Shown here: one piece after another, positions 19,442-28,168 of the stretch
Layout of the letters: each line of letters opens with the position of its first letter
How positions within the stretch are numbered: the first letter of the stretch is position 1
Assembly: GCF_030345095.1 (NCBI RefSeq)
Contig: NZ_CP128360.1
Coordinates: forward strand, 4,154,001-4,218,000
DNA length: 64,000 bases
Reading direction: 5' to 3'
Origin: Solwaraspora sp. WMMA2056
GTDB taxonomy: Bacteria; Actinomycetota; Actinomycetes; Mycobacteriales; Micromonosporaceae
Program-made: the position numbers and the translations under genes
The notes under the pieces: generated by a model
Told to the model about the DNA's origin: nothing
Database searches by the model: none
The model's input: only the letters and a program-made list of their open reading frames with translations

Positions 19442-21062
19442 CGCCGAGCCGGGACAGTTCGGTACGGGCGTCCATCGGCTGCCACCACGGCTCGATGCCC
19501 AGGTCGCGGGCGATCACCCCGGCGGCGATGTACCCGGCGCCGCCGCTGATCGCCCCGTTGGGGTGGCAGGCCGAGCCGGCCAGGTAGAGGTTCGGCAGCG
19601 GGGTGCGGTAGCCGAAGTGGTTGTGCAGCACCTGATCGGCACTGAGTGCCCCCATGAAGATGTCGCCGTGCCGCATGTTGATCAGTTCCTGCGCGTACTC
19701 GTACGCGGTGTAGGTGTACGAGCCCAGCACGGTGGCGTCGGTCAGGTTGGGCGCGTACTCCCGCCACCTGTCCATGATCGATGCGGCCATGTCACCCTGC
19801 ACGCGGCGCAGGTTCTCGTGGTCGCCGTCGGGTGCCCACGGGACCACGTGCCAGGCGTACGCGGTGTGTTTGCCCGGCGGTGCCTGGCTCGGGTCGAGCA
19901 CGCTCAGCGCCCCGGCGCCGAACTGGACGTTGGTTGGCACCCGACCGTTGTCCACGTCGTCGTGTGCGGCCATCAGGCTGGCGATGGTCTCCGAACCGAT
20001 GTTGTACTTCAGCGCCCCGTTCACGTGCGGGTCGAAGGCCGCCGAGGTGTACGCCGGGGCCTCGTCGAGAGCCAGGTGCAGGCCGAACAGCGTCCAGCCG
20101 GTGTAGTGGAACGTGTCCAGCCGGGCCAGGTGGTCGGCGGGCAGCTGGTCGCGGCCGATCAACGTCTCCAGGGTCTGGTGCAGGTCCAGGGTGCTGGCGA
20201 CGAACTGCCGGGCCCGCATCGAGCGCCCGTCGGCGAGCTCGATACCGGTGGCCCGGCCGCCCTCGACGACGATCCGCTCGACGTGCGCCTGGTTCACGAA
20301 GTGTCCACCGGCGGCGATGAACTCCTCCATCAGCCCGCGGGCCAGGTTCCAGCTGCCGCCGGCGCACAGCTCGTAGCCGGTGGTCAGGTCGAAGGCGCGG
20401 ATCAGTGAGCCGAGCGGGCTGTGCGTGCCGAGCGTCTCGTGCAGCACCGTGCCGAACAGCGACAACTTGAACAGGAACAGCACCTTGACCCGTTCGTCGG
20501 TGAACAGCTCCTCGACCACCTCGCCGGGTTGCCGCCGGGTCAGCTCCAGGAAGTCACGGCCCAACGCGGTACGGCCGAGCAGCTCGTCGCGGTCGTCCGG
20601 GCTCAGTGGCTCACTGAACCGCTCGCGCAGGAAGATCCGCTGGGTCATCTCCTCCGCCTTGGCGTTCCACTCCCGGAACGTGTCGGCGTCGGCCTTGCTG
20701 AACCGGCCGATGCTGGCCAGCGTCTCGTCCAGGTCGCGGGAGAAGACCAGTGCGCTGCCGTCGCGGTGCGGTTGGGCGAACTCGTACCGTGGGGTCAGGT
20801 AGCGCACCCGGGCGGACAGCCCCAGGTCGCGGAACCACGGCGTCGAGGTGACGCTGAAGTGGTTGATCGAGTGCAGGTTGTGCTGGAAGCCGGGCAGGGT
20901 CCGCTCCTCGGTGCTCAGCCCACCGCCGTGGCGCAGCCGTCGCTCGACCAGGAGTACCCGCAATCCGGCCCGGGCCAGGTAGGTGCCGAGGATCAGGCCG
21001 TGCTGGCCCGCCCCGATGATGATGCCGTCGTAGGTGTCGGCCGGGTGGTCAGTGGTCGCCAC
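19434..21062 (-). CDS. FAD-dependent oxidoreductase, phytoene-desaturase (CrtI)-like
   Basis: 542 residues from GTG 21062, with GAGGAGG 6 nt upstream. The FAD motif GIIIGAGQHGLILGTYLARAG is followed by VLLVERR and the GGGLSTEE segment of the CrtI/amine-oxidase group. The end has NLYLAGSACHPNGAISGGAGYIAA, the C-terminal FAD-contact signature of this family. Members desaturate or isomerise hydrophobic chains and rings. Here it lies between an aldehyde dehydrogenase (14 nt overlap) and an SDR (8 nt overlap), so it is a catabolic dehydrogenase and not part of a carotenoid cluster. Confidence 0.85.
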   Translation of the reverse strand: MATTDHPADTYDGIIIGAGQHGLILGTYLARAGLRVLLVERRLRHGGGLSTEERTLPGFQHNLHSINHFSVTSTPWFRDLGLSARVRYLTPRYEFAQPHRDGSALVFSRDLDETLASIGRFSKADADTFREWNAKAEEMTQRIFLRERFSEPLSPDDRDELLGRTALGRDFLELTRRQPGEVVEELFTDERVKVLFLFKLSLFGTVLHETLGTHSPLGSLIRAFDLTTGYELCAGGSWNLARGLMEEFIAAGGHFVNQAHVERIVVEGGRATGIELADGRSMRARQFVASTLDLHQTLETLIGRDQLPADHLARLDTFHYTGWTLFGLHLALDEAPAYTSAAFDPHVNGALKYNIGSETIASLMAAHDDVDNGRVPTNVQFGAGALSVLDPSQAPPGKHTAYAWHVVPWAPDGDHENLRRVQGDMAASIMDRWREYAPNLTDATVLGSYTYTAYEYAQELINMRHGDIFMGALSADQVLHNHFGYRTPLPNLYLAGSACHPNGAISGGAGYIAAGVIARDLGIEPWWQPMDARTELSRLGDG

Positions 21063-22536
21063 GGTCGCCTCCTCGTGGATCGTTCGTCGGCCCCAGGTGG
21101 ACGGTGACCGACTTTGGCTGGGTGAACGAGTGCAGTTCCTCGACGCTCTCCTCGCTGCCGAGGCCGGAGTCCTTGACCCCGCCGAACGGCAGGCCGGCGA
21201 AGTGCCGGGACGCGGTGTTGATCCACACGTAGCCGGCGTCGACCGCCCGGGCCCAGCGGTGCGCCCGACCGACGTCGCCGGTCCACACGCTGGCGGTCAG
21301 TCCGTACGGGGAGTCGTTGACCATCCGCAGTGCCTCCCGCTCGTCGTCGAACGGGGTGACGCAGAGCACCGGCCCGAAGATCTCCTCGCGGGCCAACGGG
21401 CTGTCCGGCGGCACGTCGACGAAGACGGTGGGTTCGACGTACGCGCCGGGACCGGGCGGCAGACCGCCGCCGGTGGCCAGGGTCAGCCCGGCGTCACGGC
21501 CCTGCCGCAGGAATCCGGCGATCCGGTCCCGGTGGGCGGCGGAGACCATGGTGCCCATCTCGGTTTCCGGGTCGAGTGGATCCCCGACCTGTACGGCGCG
21601 GGTGCCGGCCACCACCCGCTCGACCACCTCGTCGACGAGTGATCGGTGCACCAGCAGTCGGGAGGTGGAGCCGCACGACTGCCCGCCGGTCCAGTGGAAG
21701 TTCATCCCGGCGACCGCGCCGGCGCTGGCGGCGGCCACGTCGGCGTCGGCCAGGATCACCATCGGGTTCTTGCCGCCCAGCTCCAGCGACACCTGTTTGA
21801 CGCCGTGCGCGGCAGCGGTGCGCAGCACCGCCTGGCCGGTGCCGGTGCTACCGGTGAACGCGATCCGCCGCACCAGCGGGTGGCCGACCAGTGCCGGTCC
21901 GACGGTGGCGCCGTCGCCGGTGAGCACCGCCAGCACCCCGGCCGGCAGCAGGTCGGCGACCAGTTCGCCGAAGCGCAACGCGGACAGCGGTGTCTGGTCG
22001 GGGGCCTTGAGCACCACGGCGTTGCCGGCCAGCAGCGGCGCCGCGACCCGGGAGGCGGCGAACATGACCGGATGGTTGTACGGCACGATCCGGGCGACCA
22101 CGCCGTACGGCCGTCGGGTGGTGTAGTGCAGGTGGTCCTCGCCGCCGGGCAGGGTCCGGCCACCCAACTGATCGGCCCAGTCCGCGAAGCGCTCCAGCAG
22201 TTCGGCGGCGAGGTCGACGTCGGCGGTCATCGCGGTGACGGGGTTACCGCCGTCGGCCGCGTCGAGGTGACCGAGTTCGGCGCGGTGCGCGCGCAGTACG
22301 TCGGCCATCGCCCGCAGCACGGCGGCCCGCTGCCGGGGCGGGGTGGCCGCCCATTGTGGCTGCGCGGCGTGCCCGGCCCGTACGGCCCGGTCGACGTCGG
22401 CGACGGTGGCGGCGGGTGCCCGGCCGAGCACCGCGCCGGTGGCTGGTGACCGGGTCGGGGTCGTCCCGCCGTCGCCGGCACGGACGAACTGCCCGTCGAT
22501 CAGCAGTCGCCAGTCGTGTCCGGGGTCGGGAATCAT
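21049..22536 (-). CDS. Aldehyde dehydrogenase (NAD(P)-dependent)
   Basis: 495 residues from ATG 22536, which overlaps the monooxygenase stop as ATGA. Family motifs: PYNHPVMFAASRVAAPLLAGN, VTLELGGKNP-like VSLELGGKNPMV with the general-base Glu, the nucleophile Cys in GGQSCGSTSRL, EIFGPVL, and PFGGVKDSGLG. It oxidises an aldehyde to an acid. Substrate unknown, but the neighbours suggest an intermediate of the ring compound made by the monooxygenase or the flavoprotein. Confidence 0.93.
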   Translation of the reverse strand: MIPDPGHDWRLLIDGQFVRAGDGGTTPTRSPATGAVLGRAPAATVADVDRAVRAGHAAQPQWAATPPRQRAAVLRAMADVLRAHRAELGHLDAADGGNPVTAMTADVDLAAELLERFADWADQLGGRTLPGGEDHLHYTTRRPYGVVARIVPYNHPVMFAASRVAAPLLAGNAVVLKAPDQTPLSALRFGELVADLLPAGVLAVLTGDGATVGPALVGHPLVRRIAFTGSTGTGQAVLRTAAAHGVKQVSLELGGKNPMVILADADVAAASAGAVAGMNFHWTGGQSCGSTSRLLVHRSLVDEVVERVVAGTRAVQVGDPLDPETEMGTMVSAAHRDRIAGFLRQGRDAGLTLATGGGLPPGPGAYVEPTVFVDVPPDSPLAREEIFGPVLCVTPFDDEREALRMVNDSPYGLTASVWTGDVGRAHRWARAVDAGYVWINTASRHFAGLPFGGVKDSGLGSEESVEELHSFTQPKSVTVHLGPTNDPRGGDRGDH

Positions 22537-23894
22537 CGCGCCTCGTCTCGGCTCGTCGTCGGGGCGGCGGTCGGCGCGTCCGCCGCCGTGGCGGCGCTGG
22601 CGCGTGCGGCGGGGCTCGCGGCGGGGCTCGCGGCGGGGCTCGCAGCGGGGCTCGCGGTGTGGTTCGCGGTGGGGGAGGAGCCGCGCTGGGCGGCGGTGTG
22701 GCCGAAGAGCCAGTCGGTTGACCGGTAGTCGGTCGGTCCACGATGGGTCAGCGCGTCGTCGCGTAGCGCGGCGGCGACGCCGTCGGCGTGCCAGATGTCG
22801 CCCCAGGTCCGGGCGTTGCGCTGTACCCGGGCGGTGCGGGGTGCGCGTTCGCCGACGAACTCCCGCAGTGCGAGGTGGACCGGCGCGTCGGCTCCGATCG
22901 GCCCGGCGGGCAGGTGCCGGGTGACGGCGGCGGCGAGCGCGGCGGCGTCCTCCAGCGCCTGGCAGGCACCCTGGGCCAGGTACTGCAGCATCGGGTGGGC
23001 GGCGTCGCCGAGCAGGGTGACCCGGCCGCCGTGCACCCAGTTGTCGATCGGTGTCCGGTCGTACATCGGCCACCGCTGGTCGGTCCGGATCGCCTGGACG
23101 GCGGTCCGCACGTGCGGGCAGGCCCGGGAGAACGCCTCCTGCAGCTCGGCCGGGCCGCCCCAGTCGGGGTCACCCTGCCGGTGCCGCTCGCTGCGGAACA
23201 CCGCGACCTGGTTGTAGTACCTGCCGCCGCGCAGGGCGTACTGCACGAAGTGCAGGCCGGGGCCGATGAAGGCGACCACGTCGGACAGGTCGGCGGTCCG
23301 GCTGGCCTGCTCGATCGGGATGGCCCCCCGGTAGGCGACGTAGCCGCTGCATTCCGGCTCGTCGGCGCTGACCAGGGCACGGAACCGGGAGTGCAGGCCG
23401 TCGGCGGCGACGACCGCCCGGGCCCGGTGGCGCTGCCCGCCGGCGCAGTCGATCTCGACGGCGTCCGGGCCCGGTCGGATCGCGGTCACCTCACGGCCGG
23501 GTTCGAGCACCGCGCCGGCCTCGGCTGCCCCGGCGAGCAACAGGTCGAGCAGGTCGCGGCGGTGCGCGACGACGTACGGGGCCAGGTAGCGCTCGGTGAA
23601 CGGCCCGGTGAGGTCGAGCCGGTTCAGTTCCCGGCCGGTGCGGGCGTCGGCGAGCACCAGGTGTCGGGGCGCGAGCCCGGCGGCGATCAACCGGTCGAGC
23701 AGGCCCCACTCGCGCAGCAGCCGGGTGGCGTTGGGGGCGAGCTGGATGCCGGCACCGACCTCGCCGAAGGCGGCGGCCCGTTCCAACACCCGGACCTGCC
23801 GTCCGGTGCGGGCCAGGGCGAGTGCGGTGCCGAGCCCGCCGATGCCGCCACCGACCACGATGAACTCGTCGGTCTGCCCGTCGCTGGCCGTCAA
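22533..23894 (-). CDS. FAD-dependent aromatic-type monooxygenase (salicylate hydroxylase-like)
   Basis: 453 residues from TTG 23894 with AGGAGG 5 nt upstream. Motifs of class A flavin monooxygenases are present: GGGIGGLGTALALARTG (FAD), a DG motif in VVAADGLHSRFRAL, and GDAAHPMLQYLAQGACQALED (second FAD motif). It would hydroxylate a ring substrate with NAD(P)H and oxygen. The last ~45 residues are a disordered Ala/Ser/Pro tail built from AASP units, encoded by a 12 bp tandem repeat, which is not part of the family. It opens the leftward five-gene unit; operator O4 and a separate pair of dyads lie upstream. Confidence 0.9.
   Translation of the reverse strand: MTASDGQTDEFIVVGGGIGGLGTALALARTGRQVRVLERAAAFGEVGAGIQLAPNATRLLREWGLLDRLIAAGLAPRHLVLADARTGRELNRLDLTGPFTERYLAPYVVAHRRDLLDLLLAGAAEAGAVLEPGREVTAIRPGPDAVEIDCAGGQRHRARAVVAADGLHSRFRALVSADEPECSGYVAYRGAIPIEQASRTADLSDVVAFIGPGLHFVQYALRGGRYYNQVAVFRSERHRQGDPDWGGPAELQEAFSRACPHVRTAVQAIRTDQRWPMYDRTPIDNWVHGGRVTLLGDAAHPMLQYLAQGACQALEDAAALAAAVTRHLPAGPIGADAPVHLALREFVGERAPRTARVQRNARTWGDIWHADGVAAALRDDALTHRGPTDYRSTDWLFGHTAAQRGSSPTANHTASPAASPAASPAASPAARASAATAADAPTAAPTTSRDEAR
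22611..22658. repeat. Tandem repeat, 12 bp unit, four copies
   Basis: Four adjacent copies of GGGGCTCGCGGC (third copy with one change, fourth with T at the end). They lie in the coding frame of the monooxygenase C-terminus and encode the AASP repeats. Such in-frame repeats can change copy number without breaking the gene. Confidence 0.9.
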
Positions 23895-23969
23895 CGTGCC
23901 TCCTGGTGGGTGTGGGCCGGGCCGGTCTGCGGACGCGGGGCCGGCCGAGGTTGCCCGACGCTAACCCCG

Positions 23970-24017
23970 CTTCTGTCCAGAAGAATCTGAGTCGACCGGC
24001 GTTTCTGTTCAGCAGAA
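23970..24017. promoter_or_regulatory. Two related dyads upstream of the monooxygenase operon
   Basis: CTTCTG-TC-CAGAAG (23970-23983) and TTCTG-TTCAG-CAGAA (24003-24017) share TTCTGTYCAG. The shared sequence repeats with a 32 bp period, close to three helical turns. Read leftward, TAGCGT (a TANNNT box, 23958-23963) lies just after the first dyad. They look like sites for a second regulator. Confidence 0.5.
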
Positions 24018-24061
24018 CGACGGCCAGCGGCCGGGCTGCTGGTCGGCTGCGGCCATGGCGT

Positions 24062-24075
24062 ACCAAGCGCTTGTT
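24062..24075. promoter_or_regulatory. KstR2-type operator O4 between divergent units
   Basis: ACCAAGCGCTTGTT fits AnCAAGnnCTTGnT fully. Its last T begins TAGGGT; a second TANNNT (TACGCT, 24080-24085) ends 7 nt before the thiolase ATG, fitting a leaderless start. On the other side the monooxygenase operon begins 168 bp away. Confidence 0.86.
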
Positions 24076-24092
24076 AGGGTACGCTGCCCGCC

Positions 24093-25334
24093 ATGTCGCC
24101 CCGAGACTCCGCCACCACGCAGGCCGTGATCGTCGCCGCCGCCCGCTCGCCGATCGGTCGGGCGCGCAAGGGCTCGCTCGTCACGCTGCGCCCCGACGAC
24201 CTCGCCGTGGAGATCACCCGGGCCGCGTTGGCGCAGGTGCCCGCCCTGGATCCGGCGCAGGTGCAGGACGTCCTGCTCGGGTGTGCCCAGCCGGCCGGTG
24301 AACACGGCCACAACCTGGCCCGCATGGTCGCCGTCGGGCTGGGTCTGGACGACACCCCCGGCACCACCGTCCACCGGTACTGCGCCTCGTCGGTGCAGAC
24401 CACCCGGATGGCCTTCCACGCGATCCGGGCCGGGGAGGGCGACGTCTTCATCTCCGCCGGGGTGGAGATGGTCTCCCGGTACGACGCCGGTAAATCGGAC
24501 AATTTGCCGGGCACCCGTAATCCGCGCTACGCCGCCGCTGGTGCCCGCAGCGCGGCGCGCGCCGCCGGCGACGGTGGGCCGTGGCAGGACCCACGCGAGT
24601 CCGGGTCGCCGCCGGACCCGTACGTCGCGATGGGGGAGACTGCCGAGAACGTCGCCCAGCGGTACGGGGTGAGCCGGGCCGACCAGGACGAGTTCGCGGT
24701 GCGCAGCCAGAATCTGGCGGAGAAGGCGATCGCCGACGGGCTCTACGCCCGCGACATCACCCCGGTGACGTTGCCCGACGGCACGGTCGTCGACCGTGAC
24801 GACAGCCCACGTCCCGGCGTCCGGCTGACGTCGGTGGCCGCGCTCGATCCGGTGTTCCGCCCGGACGGCACGGTGACCGCCGGAAACTGCTGTCCGCTCA
24901 ACGACGGTGCCGCCGCGTTGGTGGTGACGAGTGCCGCCCGTGCCGCCGAGTTGGGTGTCACCCCGCTGGCCCGGATCGTGGCCACCGGGGTCTCCGCGCT
25001 CAGCCCGGAGATCATGGGGCTCGGCCCGGTGGAGGCGACACGGCAGGCGTTGCGCCATGCCGGGCTGAGCATCGACGACATCGACCTGGTGGAGATCAAC
25101 GAAGCCTTCGCTGCCCAGGTGCTGCCCTGTGTGCGGCTGCTCGGCCTCGACCTCGACCGGGTGAACGTCAACGGTGGGGCGATCGCGTTGGGCCATCCGT
25201 TCGGGATGACCGGTGCCCGGATCACCACCAGTCTGATCCGGGCGCTGCGCGAGCGCGACCGGCAGTTCGGGCTGGTCACCATGTGCGCGGCCGGAGGACA
25301 GGGGATGGCGATGGTGATCGAGCGGGCGAGCTGA
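24093..25334 (+). CDS. Thiolase (acetyl-CoA acyltransferase), FadA3-like
   Basis: 413 residues. The nucleophile Cys97 lies in HRYCASSVQTTRMAF, the His in GGAIALGHPFGMTG, and the second catalytic Cys in VTMCAAGGQGMAM; VEINEAF is also intact. By eye it is closer to mycobacterial FadA3-type thiolases than to FadA5 or FadA6. It would cleave a 3-ketoacyl-CoA from the ring breakdown products, giving acetyl- or propionyl-CoA. No ribosome site is obvious and a -10 box ends 7 nt before the ATG. It forms a short unit of its own between operators O4 and O5. Confidence 0.93.
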   Translation: MSPRDSATTQAVIVAAARSPIGRARKGSLVTLRPDDLAVEITRAALAQVPALDPAQVQDVLLGCAQPAGEHGHNLARMVAVGLGLDDTPGTTVHRYCASSVQTTRMAFHAIRAGEGDVFISAGVEMVSRYDAGKSDNLPGTRNPRYAAAGARSAARAAGDGGPWQDPRESGSPPDPYVAMGETAENVAQRYGVSRADQDEFAVRSQNLAEKAIADGLYARDITPVTLPDGTVVDRDDSPRPGVRLTSVAALDPVFRPDGTVTAGNCCPLNDGAAALVVTSAARAAELGVTPLARIVATGVSALSPEIMGLGPVEATRQALRHAGLSIDDIDLVEINEAFAAQVLPCVRLLGLDLDRVNVNGGAIALGHPFGMTGARITTSLIRALRERDRQFGLVTMCAAGGQGMAMVIERAS

Positions 25335-25352
25335 ACCCGGGCTGGCTAACCA

Positions 25353-25366
25353 ATCAAGCGCTTGGT
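25353..25366. promoter_or_regulatory. KstR2-type operator O5 of the ipd operon
   Basis: ATCAAGCGCTTGGT, identical to O1, fits AnCAAGnnCTTGnT fully. Its last T begins TACATT (25366-25371), a -10 box. The ipdA start is about 60 bp downstream. It should control the ten-gene operon to 35538. Confidence 0.9.
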
Positions 25367-25425
25367 ACATTGCGAAGGCGTCGGTTCCGGCGTACCCGAA
25401 CCCGTGACCAGCAAGGATCGAGTAG

Positions 25426-26289
25426 GTGGCGATGACCGACAAACGGATGACCGCCGAGCAGGTCGTCGGCGAGCTGCGCTCCGGCATGACCATCGGCATC
25501 GGCGGCTGGGGTTCGCGCCGCAAGCCGATGTCCCTGGTCCGGGCGATTCTTCGGTCGGACCTCGAGGACCTGACCGTCGTCACCTACGGCGGCCCCGACG
25601 TCGGCCTGCTGCTCGCCGCCGGCAAGGTCCGTCGCCTGGTGTACGGCTTCGTCTCGCTCGACTCGATCCCGCTGGAGCCGCACTTCCGGGCCGCCCGCCA
25701 GGCAGGTGCCGTCGAGGCCGTCGAGTACGACGAGGGCATGCTCTACCTCGGCCTGTACGCCGCGGCCTGCCGCCTGCCGTTCCTGCCCACCCGGGTCGGA
25801 CTCGGCTCCGACCTGATGCGCATCAACCCGGCCCTGCGGACCGTGCGGTCGCCCTACGACGACGAGGAACTGCTCGCCGTCCCGGCGCTGCGGCTCGACG
25901 CCGCCCTGGTCCACCTGCACCGGGCCGACATCCACGGCAACGCCCTCTGCCTGGGCCCCGACCCGTACTTCGACGACCTGTACTGCGCGGCCGCCGACCG
26001 CGCGTACGTCTCCTGCGAGCAGATCGTGCCGGCCGCGCAGCTCACCCCGGCCGCCTCGGTACTAATCCGCCGCCACCAGGTCCGCGGGGTGGTTCCGGCC
26101 ACCAACGGTGCCCACTTCACCTCGTGCGACCCGGACTACCCCCGTGACGAGCGGTTCCAACGCGAGTACGCCGACGCGGCCGGCACCGACCGGTGGGCCG
26201 CGTTCCGCCAGCGCTACCTCGACACCGACGAGGCCGGCTACCAGCAGGCCGTCGCCGCCCGGGGCCCGCAGATGGAGGTGATCCGGTGA
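25426..26289 (+). CDS. ipdA: IpdA, alpha subunit of the CoA-transferase-like steroid ring hydrolase
   Basis: 287 residues from GTG 25426 (AAGGA 8 nt upstream; ATG 25432 is an alternative). It has LRSGMTIGIGGWGSRRKPM, VVTYGGPDVGLL, FVSLDS and DPYFDDL, closely matching mycobacterial IpdA. IpdAB has the class I CoA-transferase fold but in M. tuberculosis hydrolyses ring C of the keto-cyclohexene CoA thioester (COCHEA-CoA). The Glu of EYDEGM (Glu103) is the likely counterpart of the catalytic Glu reported there. First gene of the ten-gene operon; it overlaps ipdB by GTGA. Confidence 0.93.
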   Translation: MAMTDKRMTAEQVVGELRSGMTIGIGGWGSRRKPMSLVRAILRSDLEDLTVVTYGGPDVGLLLAAGKVRRLVYGFVSLDSIPLEPHFRAARQAGAVEAVEYDEGMLYLGLYAAACRLPFLPTRVGLGSDLMRINPALRTVRSPYDDEELLAVPALRLDAALVHLHRADIHGNALCLGPDPYFDDLYCAAADRAYVSCEQIVPAAQLTPAASVLIRRHQVRGVVPATNGAHFTSCDPDYPRDERFQREYADAAGTDRWAAFRQRYLDTDEAGYQQAVAARGPQMEVIR

Positions 26290-27047
26290 CCGGCACCCCG
26301 CCGACGCGCGCCGAGGTGTGCGTCGTCGCCTGCGCCGAGGCATGGCGTGGCGACGGCGAGATCCTGGCCAGCCCGATCGGGCTGGTCCCGACGATCGGCG
26401 CCCGGCTGGCCCGGGCCACCTTCTCCCCGGAACTGCTGCTCACCGACGGCGAAGCCGCCCTCGGCGTCGGCACCTGGCCGGTCGGCGGATCCCCGGCGCA
26501 GACCGAGGGGGCGTTGCCGTTCCGGCAGATCTTCGAACTGATCTGGTCCGGCCGCCGGCACGTCATGATGGGGCCGGGCCAGATCGACCGGTACGGCAAC
26601 GTGAACATCTCGGCGATCGGTGACTTCCACCGGCCGAAGGTGGCCCTGCTCGGAGTACGGGGCGCACCCGGCAACACGGTCAGCCACCCGTGCAGCTACT
26701 GGGTGCCCCGGCACAGCCGCCGGACCTTCGTCGCACAGGTCGACCTGGTCTGCGGCGTCGGCTACGACCGGGCGGCGGCGGCCGGGCCGTCCGCGTCGCG
26801 CTTCCACCAGCTGCGCCGGGTGGTGAGCGATCTCGGGGTCTTCGACTTCGCCGGTCCGGACCACCGGATGCGGCTGGTGTCGACACACCCCGGAGTCAGC
26901 GTCGACCAGATCCGCGAGGCGACCGGGTTCGACCTGCTGATCGGCGAGGACGTACCGCAGACCCGGCAGCCGACGGCGCAGGAGCTGACCCTCATCCGTA
27001 CCGTCATCGACCCGGCCGGCCACCGCGACACGGAGGTACGGCGTTGA
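26286..27047 (+). CDS. ipdB: IpdB, beta subunit of the CoA-transferase-like steroid ring hydrolase
   Basis: 253 residues from GTG 26286, with GGAGG 7 nt upstream and GTGA overlap with ipdA. RAEVCVVACAEAWRGDGEI, ARLARATFSPELLLTDGEA, GPGQIDRYGNVNISAIG, GVRGAPGNTVSH and GVFDFAGPDHRMR line up with mycobacterial IpdB. With IpdA it should form the alpha2beta2 hydrolase that opens the last carbocycle. Stop overlaps the next start as TTGA. Confidence 0.93.
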   Translation: MTGTPPTRAEVCVVACAEAWRGDGEILASPIGLVPTIGARLARATFSPELLLTDGEAALGVGTWPVGGSPAQTEGALPFRQIFELIWSGRRHVMMGPGQIDRYGNVNISAIGDFHRPKVALLGVRGAPGNTVSHPCSYWVPRHSRRTFVAQVDLVCGVGYDRAAAAGPSASRFHQLRRVVSDLGVFDFAGPDHRMRLVSTHPGVSVDQIREATGFDLLIGEDVPQTRQPTAQELTLIRTVIDPAGHRDTEVRR

Positions 27048-28168
27048 CCGACCACCCGGCGCGGCCGGCCGCCGGCCCGCCGCCGACCCCGGTCCACCCG
27101 GCGCTGCGCACCCCGATCTGCGAGCTGTTCGGGGTGCGCTACCCGATCGTTCAGACCGGCATGGGCTTCGTCTCCGGCCCCCGGCTGGTCGCGGCCACCG
27201 CCGAGGCCGGCGGGTTGGGCATCCTCGCCGGTGCCACCCTCGACCTGCCCGACCTGGCTGCGGCGATAGCCGAGATCCGGCGGAACACGATGCGGCCGTT
27301 CGGGGTGAACGTGCGGGCCGACGCCGCCGACGCCGCGCAGCGAATCGATCTGCTGATCCGGGAAAACGTCCGGGTCGCCTCGTTCGCCCTGGCCCCGAAA
27401 CCGGAGCTGATCGCCCGGCTCAAGCAGGCCGGCGTGCTGGTGGTGCCGTCGGTCGGTGCCCGTCGGCACGCCGAGAAGGTGGCCGCCTGGGGCGCCGACG
27501 CGGTCGTCGTGCAGGGCGCCGAGGGCGGCGGCCACACCGGTGCCGTCCCGACCAGTCTGCTGCTGCCGCAGGTGGTCGACGCCGTCGACATCCCGGTGAT
27601 CGGCGCCGGCGGGTTCTTCGACGGCCGGGGTCTGGTCGCCGCCCTCGCCTACGGCGCCGCCGGGGTGGCGATGGGCACCCGGTTCCTGCTCACCAGCGAC
27701 AGCACCGTCGATCCCCAGGTGCTGCGGCGCTACCTCGATGCCGGGCTGGACGGCACCGTGGTCACCCGGGCGCTCGACGGCGTACCGCAGCGGGTGTTGC
27801 GGACCGACTTCATCGACCGGCTGGAACGCGCCGGACCGCTTCGTCGGCTGGTCCGGTCGGCCAGCAGCGCCGCCCGGTTCCGGCGGCTCACCGGTACCCC
27901 GTGGCGGCACCTGCTCGCCGAGGGCCGGGCGATGCGCCGCAACCGGGAACTGACCTGGGGCCAGGTGCTGCTCGCCGCGAACACCCCGATGCTGCTGCGC
28001 GCCGCGATGGTCGACGGGCGCGTCGACCTCGGCGTGATGGCGACCGGACAGGTCACCGGGCTGATCGACGACCTGCCCAGCTGCGCCGAGCTGATCGACC
28101 GGATCGTCGCCGAGGCGACGGCGGTGCTGGACACCCTGCAGGAGGGAAGACCCGATGGCGACCGCTGA
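27044..28168 (+). CDS. ipdC: IpdC, FMN-dependent nitronate-monooxygenase-family dehydrogenase
   Basis: 374 residues from TTG 27044: GGAGG lies 7 nt upstream, the start overlaps the ipdB stop, and the encoded LRTPICELFGVRYPIVQTGM is the true family N-terminus, which an ATG start would lose. GVNVRADAADA, VQGAEGGGHTG, GAGGFFDGRGL, GTRFLLTSDSTV and ELTWGQVLLAANTPML match mycobacterial IpdC. In the HIP pathway this flavoprotein acts before ring D hydrolysis, oxidising or isomerising the hydrindane CoA ester. It overlaps ipdF by 14 nt. Confidence 0.93.
   Translation: MTDHPARPAAGPPPTPVHPALRTPICELFGVRYPIVQTGMGFVSGPRLVAATAEAGGLGILAGATLDLPDLAAAIAEIRRNTMRPFGVNVRADAADAAQRIDLLIRENVRVASFALAPKPELIARLKQAGVLVVPSVGARRHAEKVAAWGADAVVVQGAEGGGHTGAVPTSLLLPQVVDAVDIPVIGAGGFFDGRGLVAALAYGAAGVAMGTRFLLTSDSTVDPQVLRRYLDAGLDGTVVTRALDGVPQRVLRTDFIDRLERAGPLRRLVRSASSAARFRRLTGTPWRHLLAEGRAMRRNRELTWGQVLLAANTPMLLRAAMVDGRVDLGVMATGQVTGLIDDLPSCAELIDRIVAEATAVLDTLQEGRPDGDR

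Noticed and set aside
19434-21062. CrtI-like flavoprotein as part of a carotenoid cluster
   Set aside because: No phytoene synthase, GGPP synthase or cyclase is nearby and it is embedded in a catabolic operon.
24093-25334. Thiolase as FadA6 of the HIP pathway
   Set aside because: Its motifs (HRYCASSVQTTRM, GHPFGMTGARI) follow FadA3-type thiolases by eye and not FadA6, so I kept the broader call.
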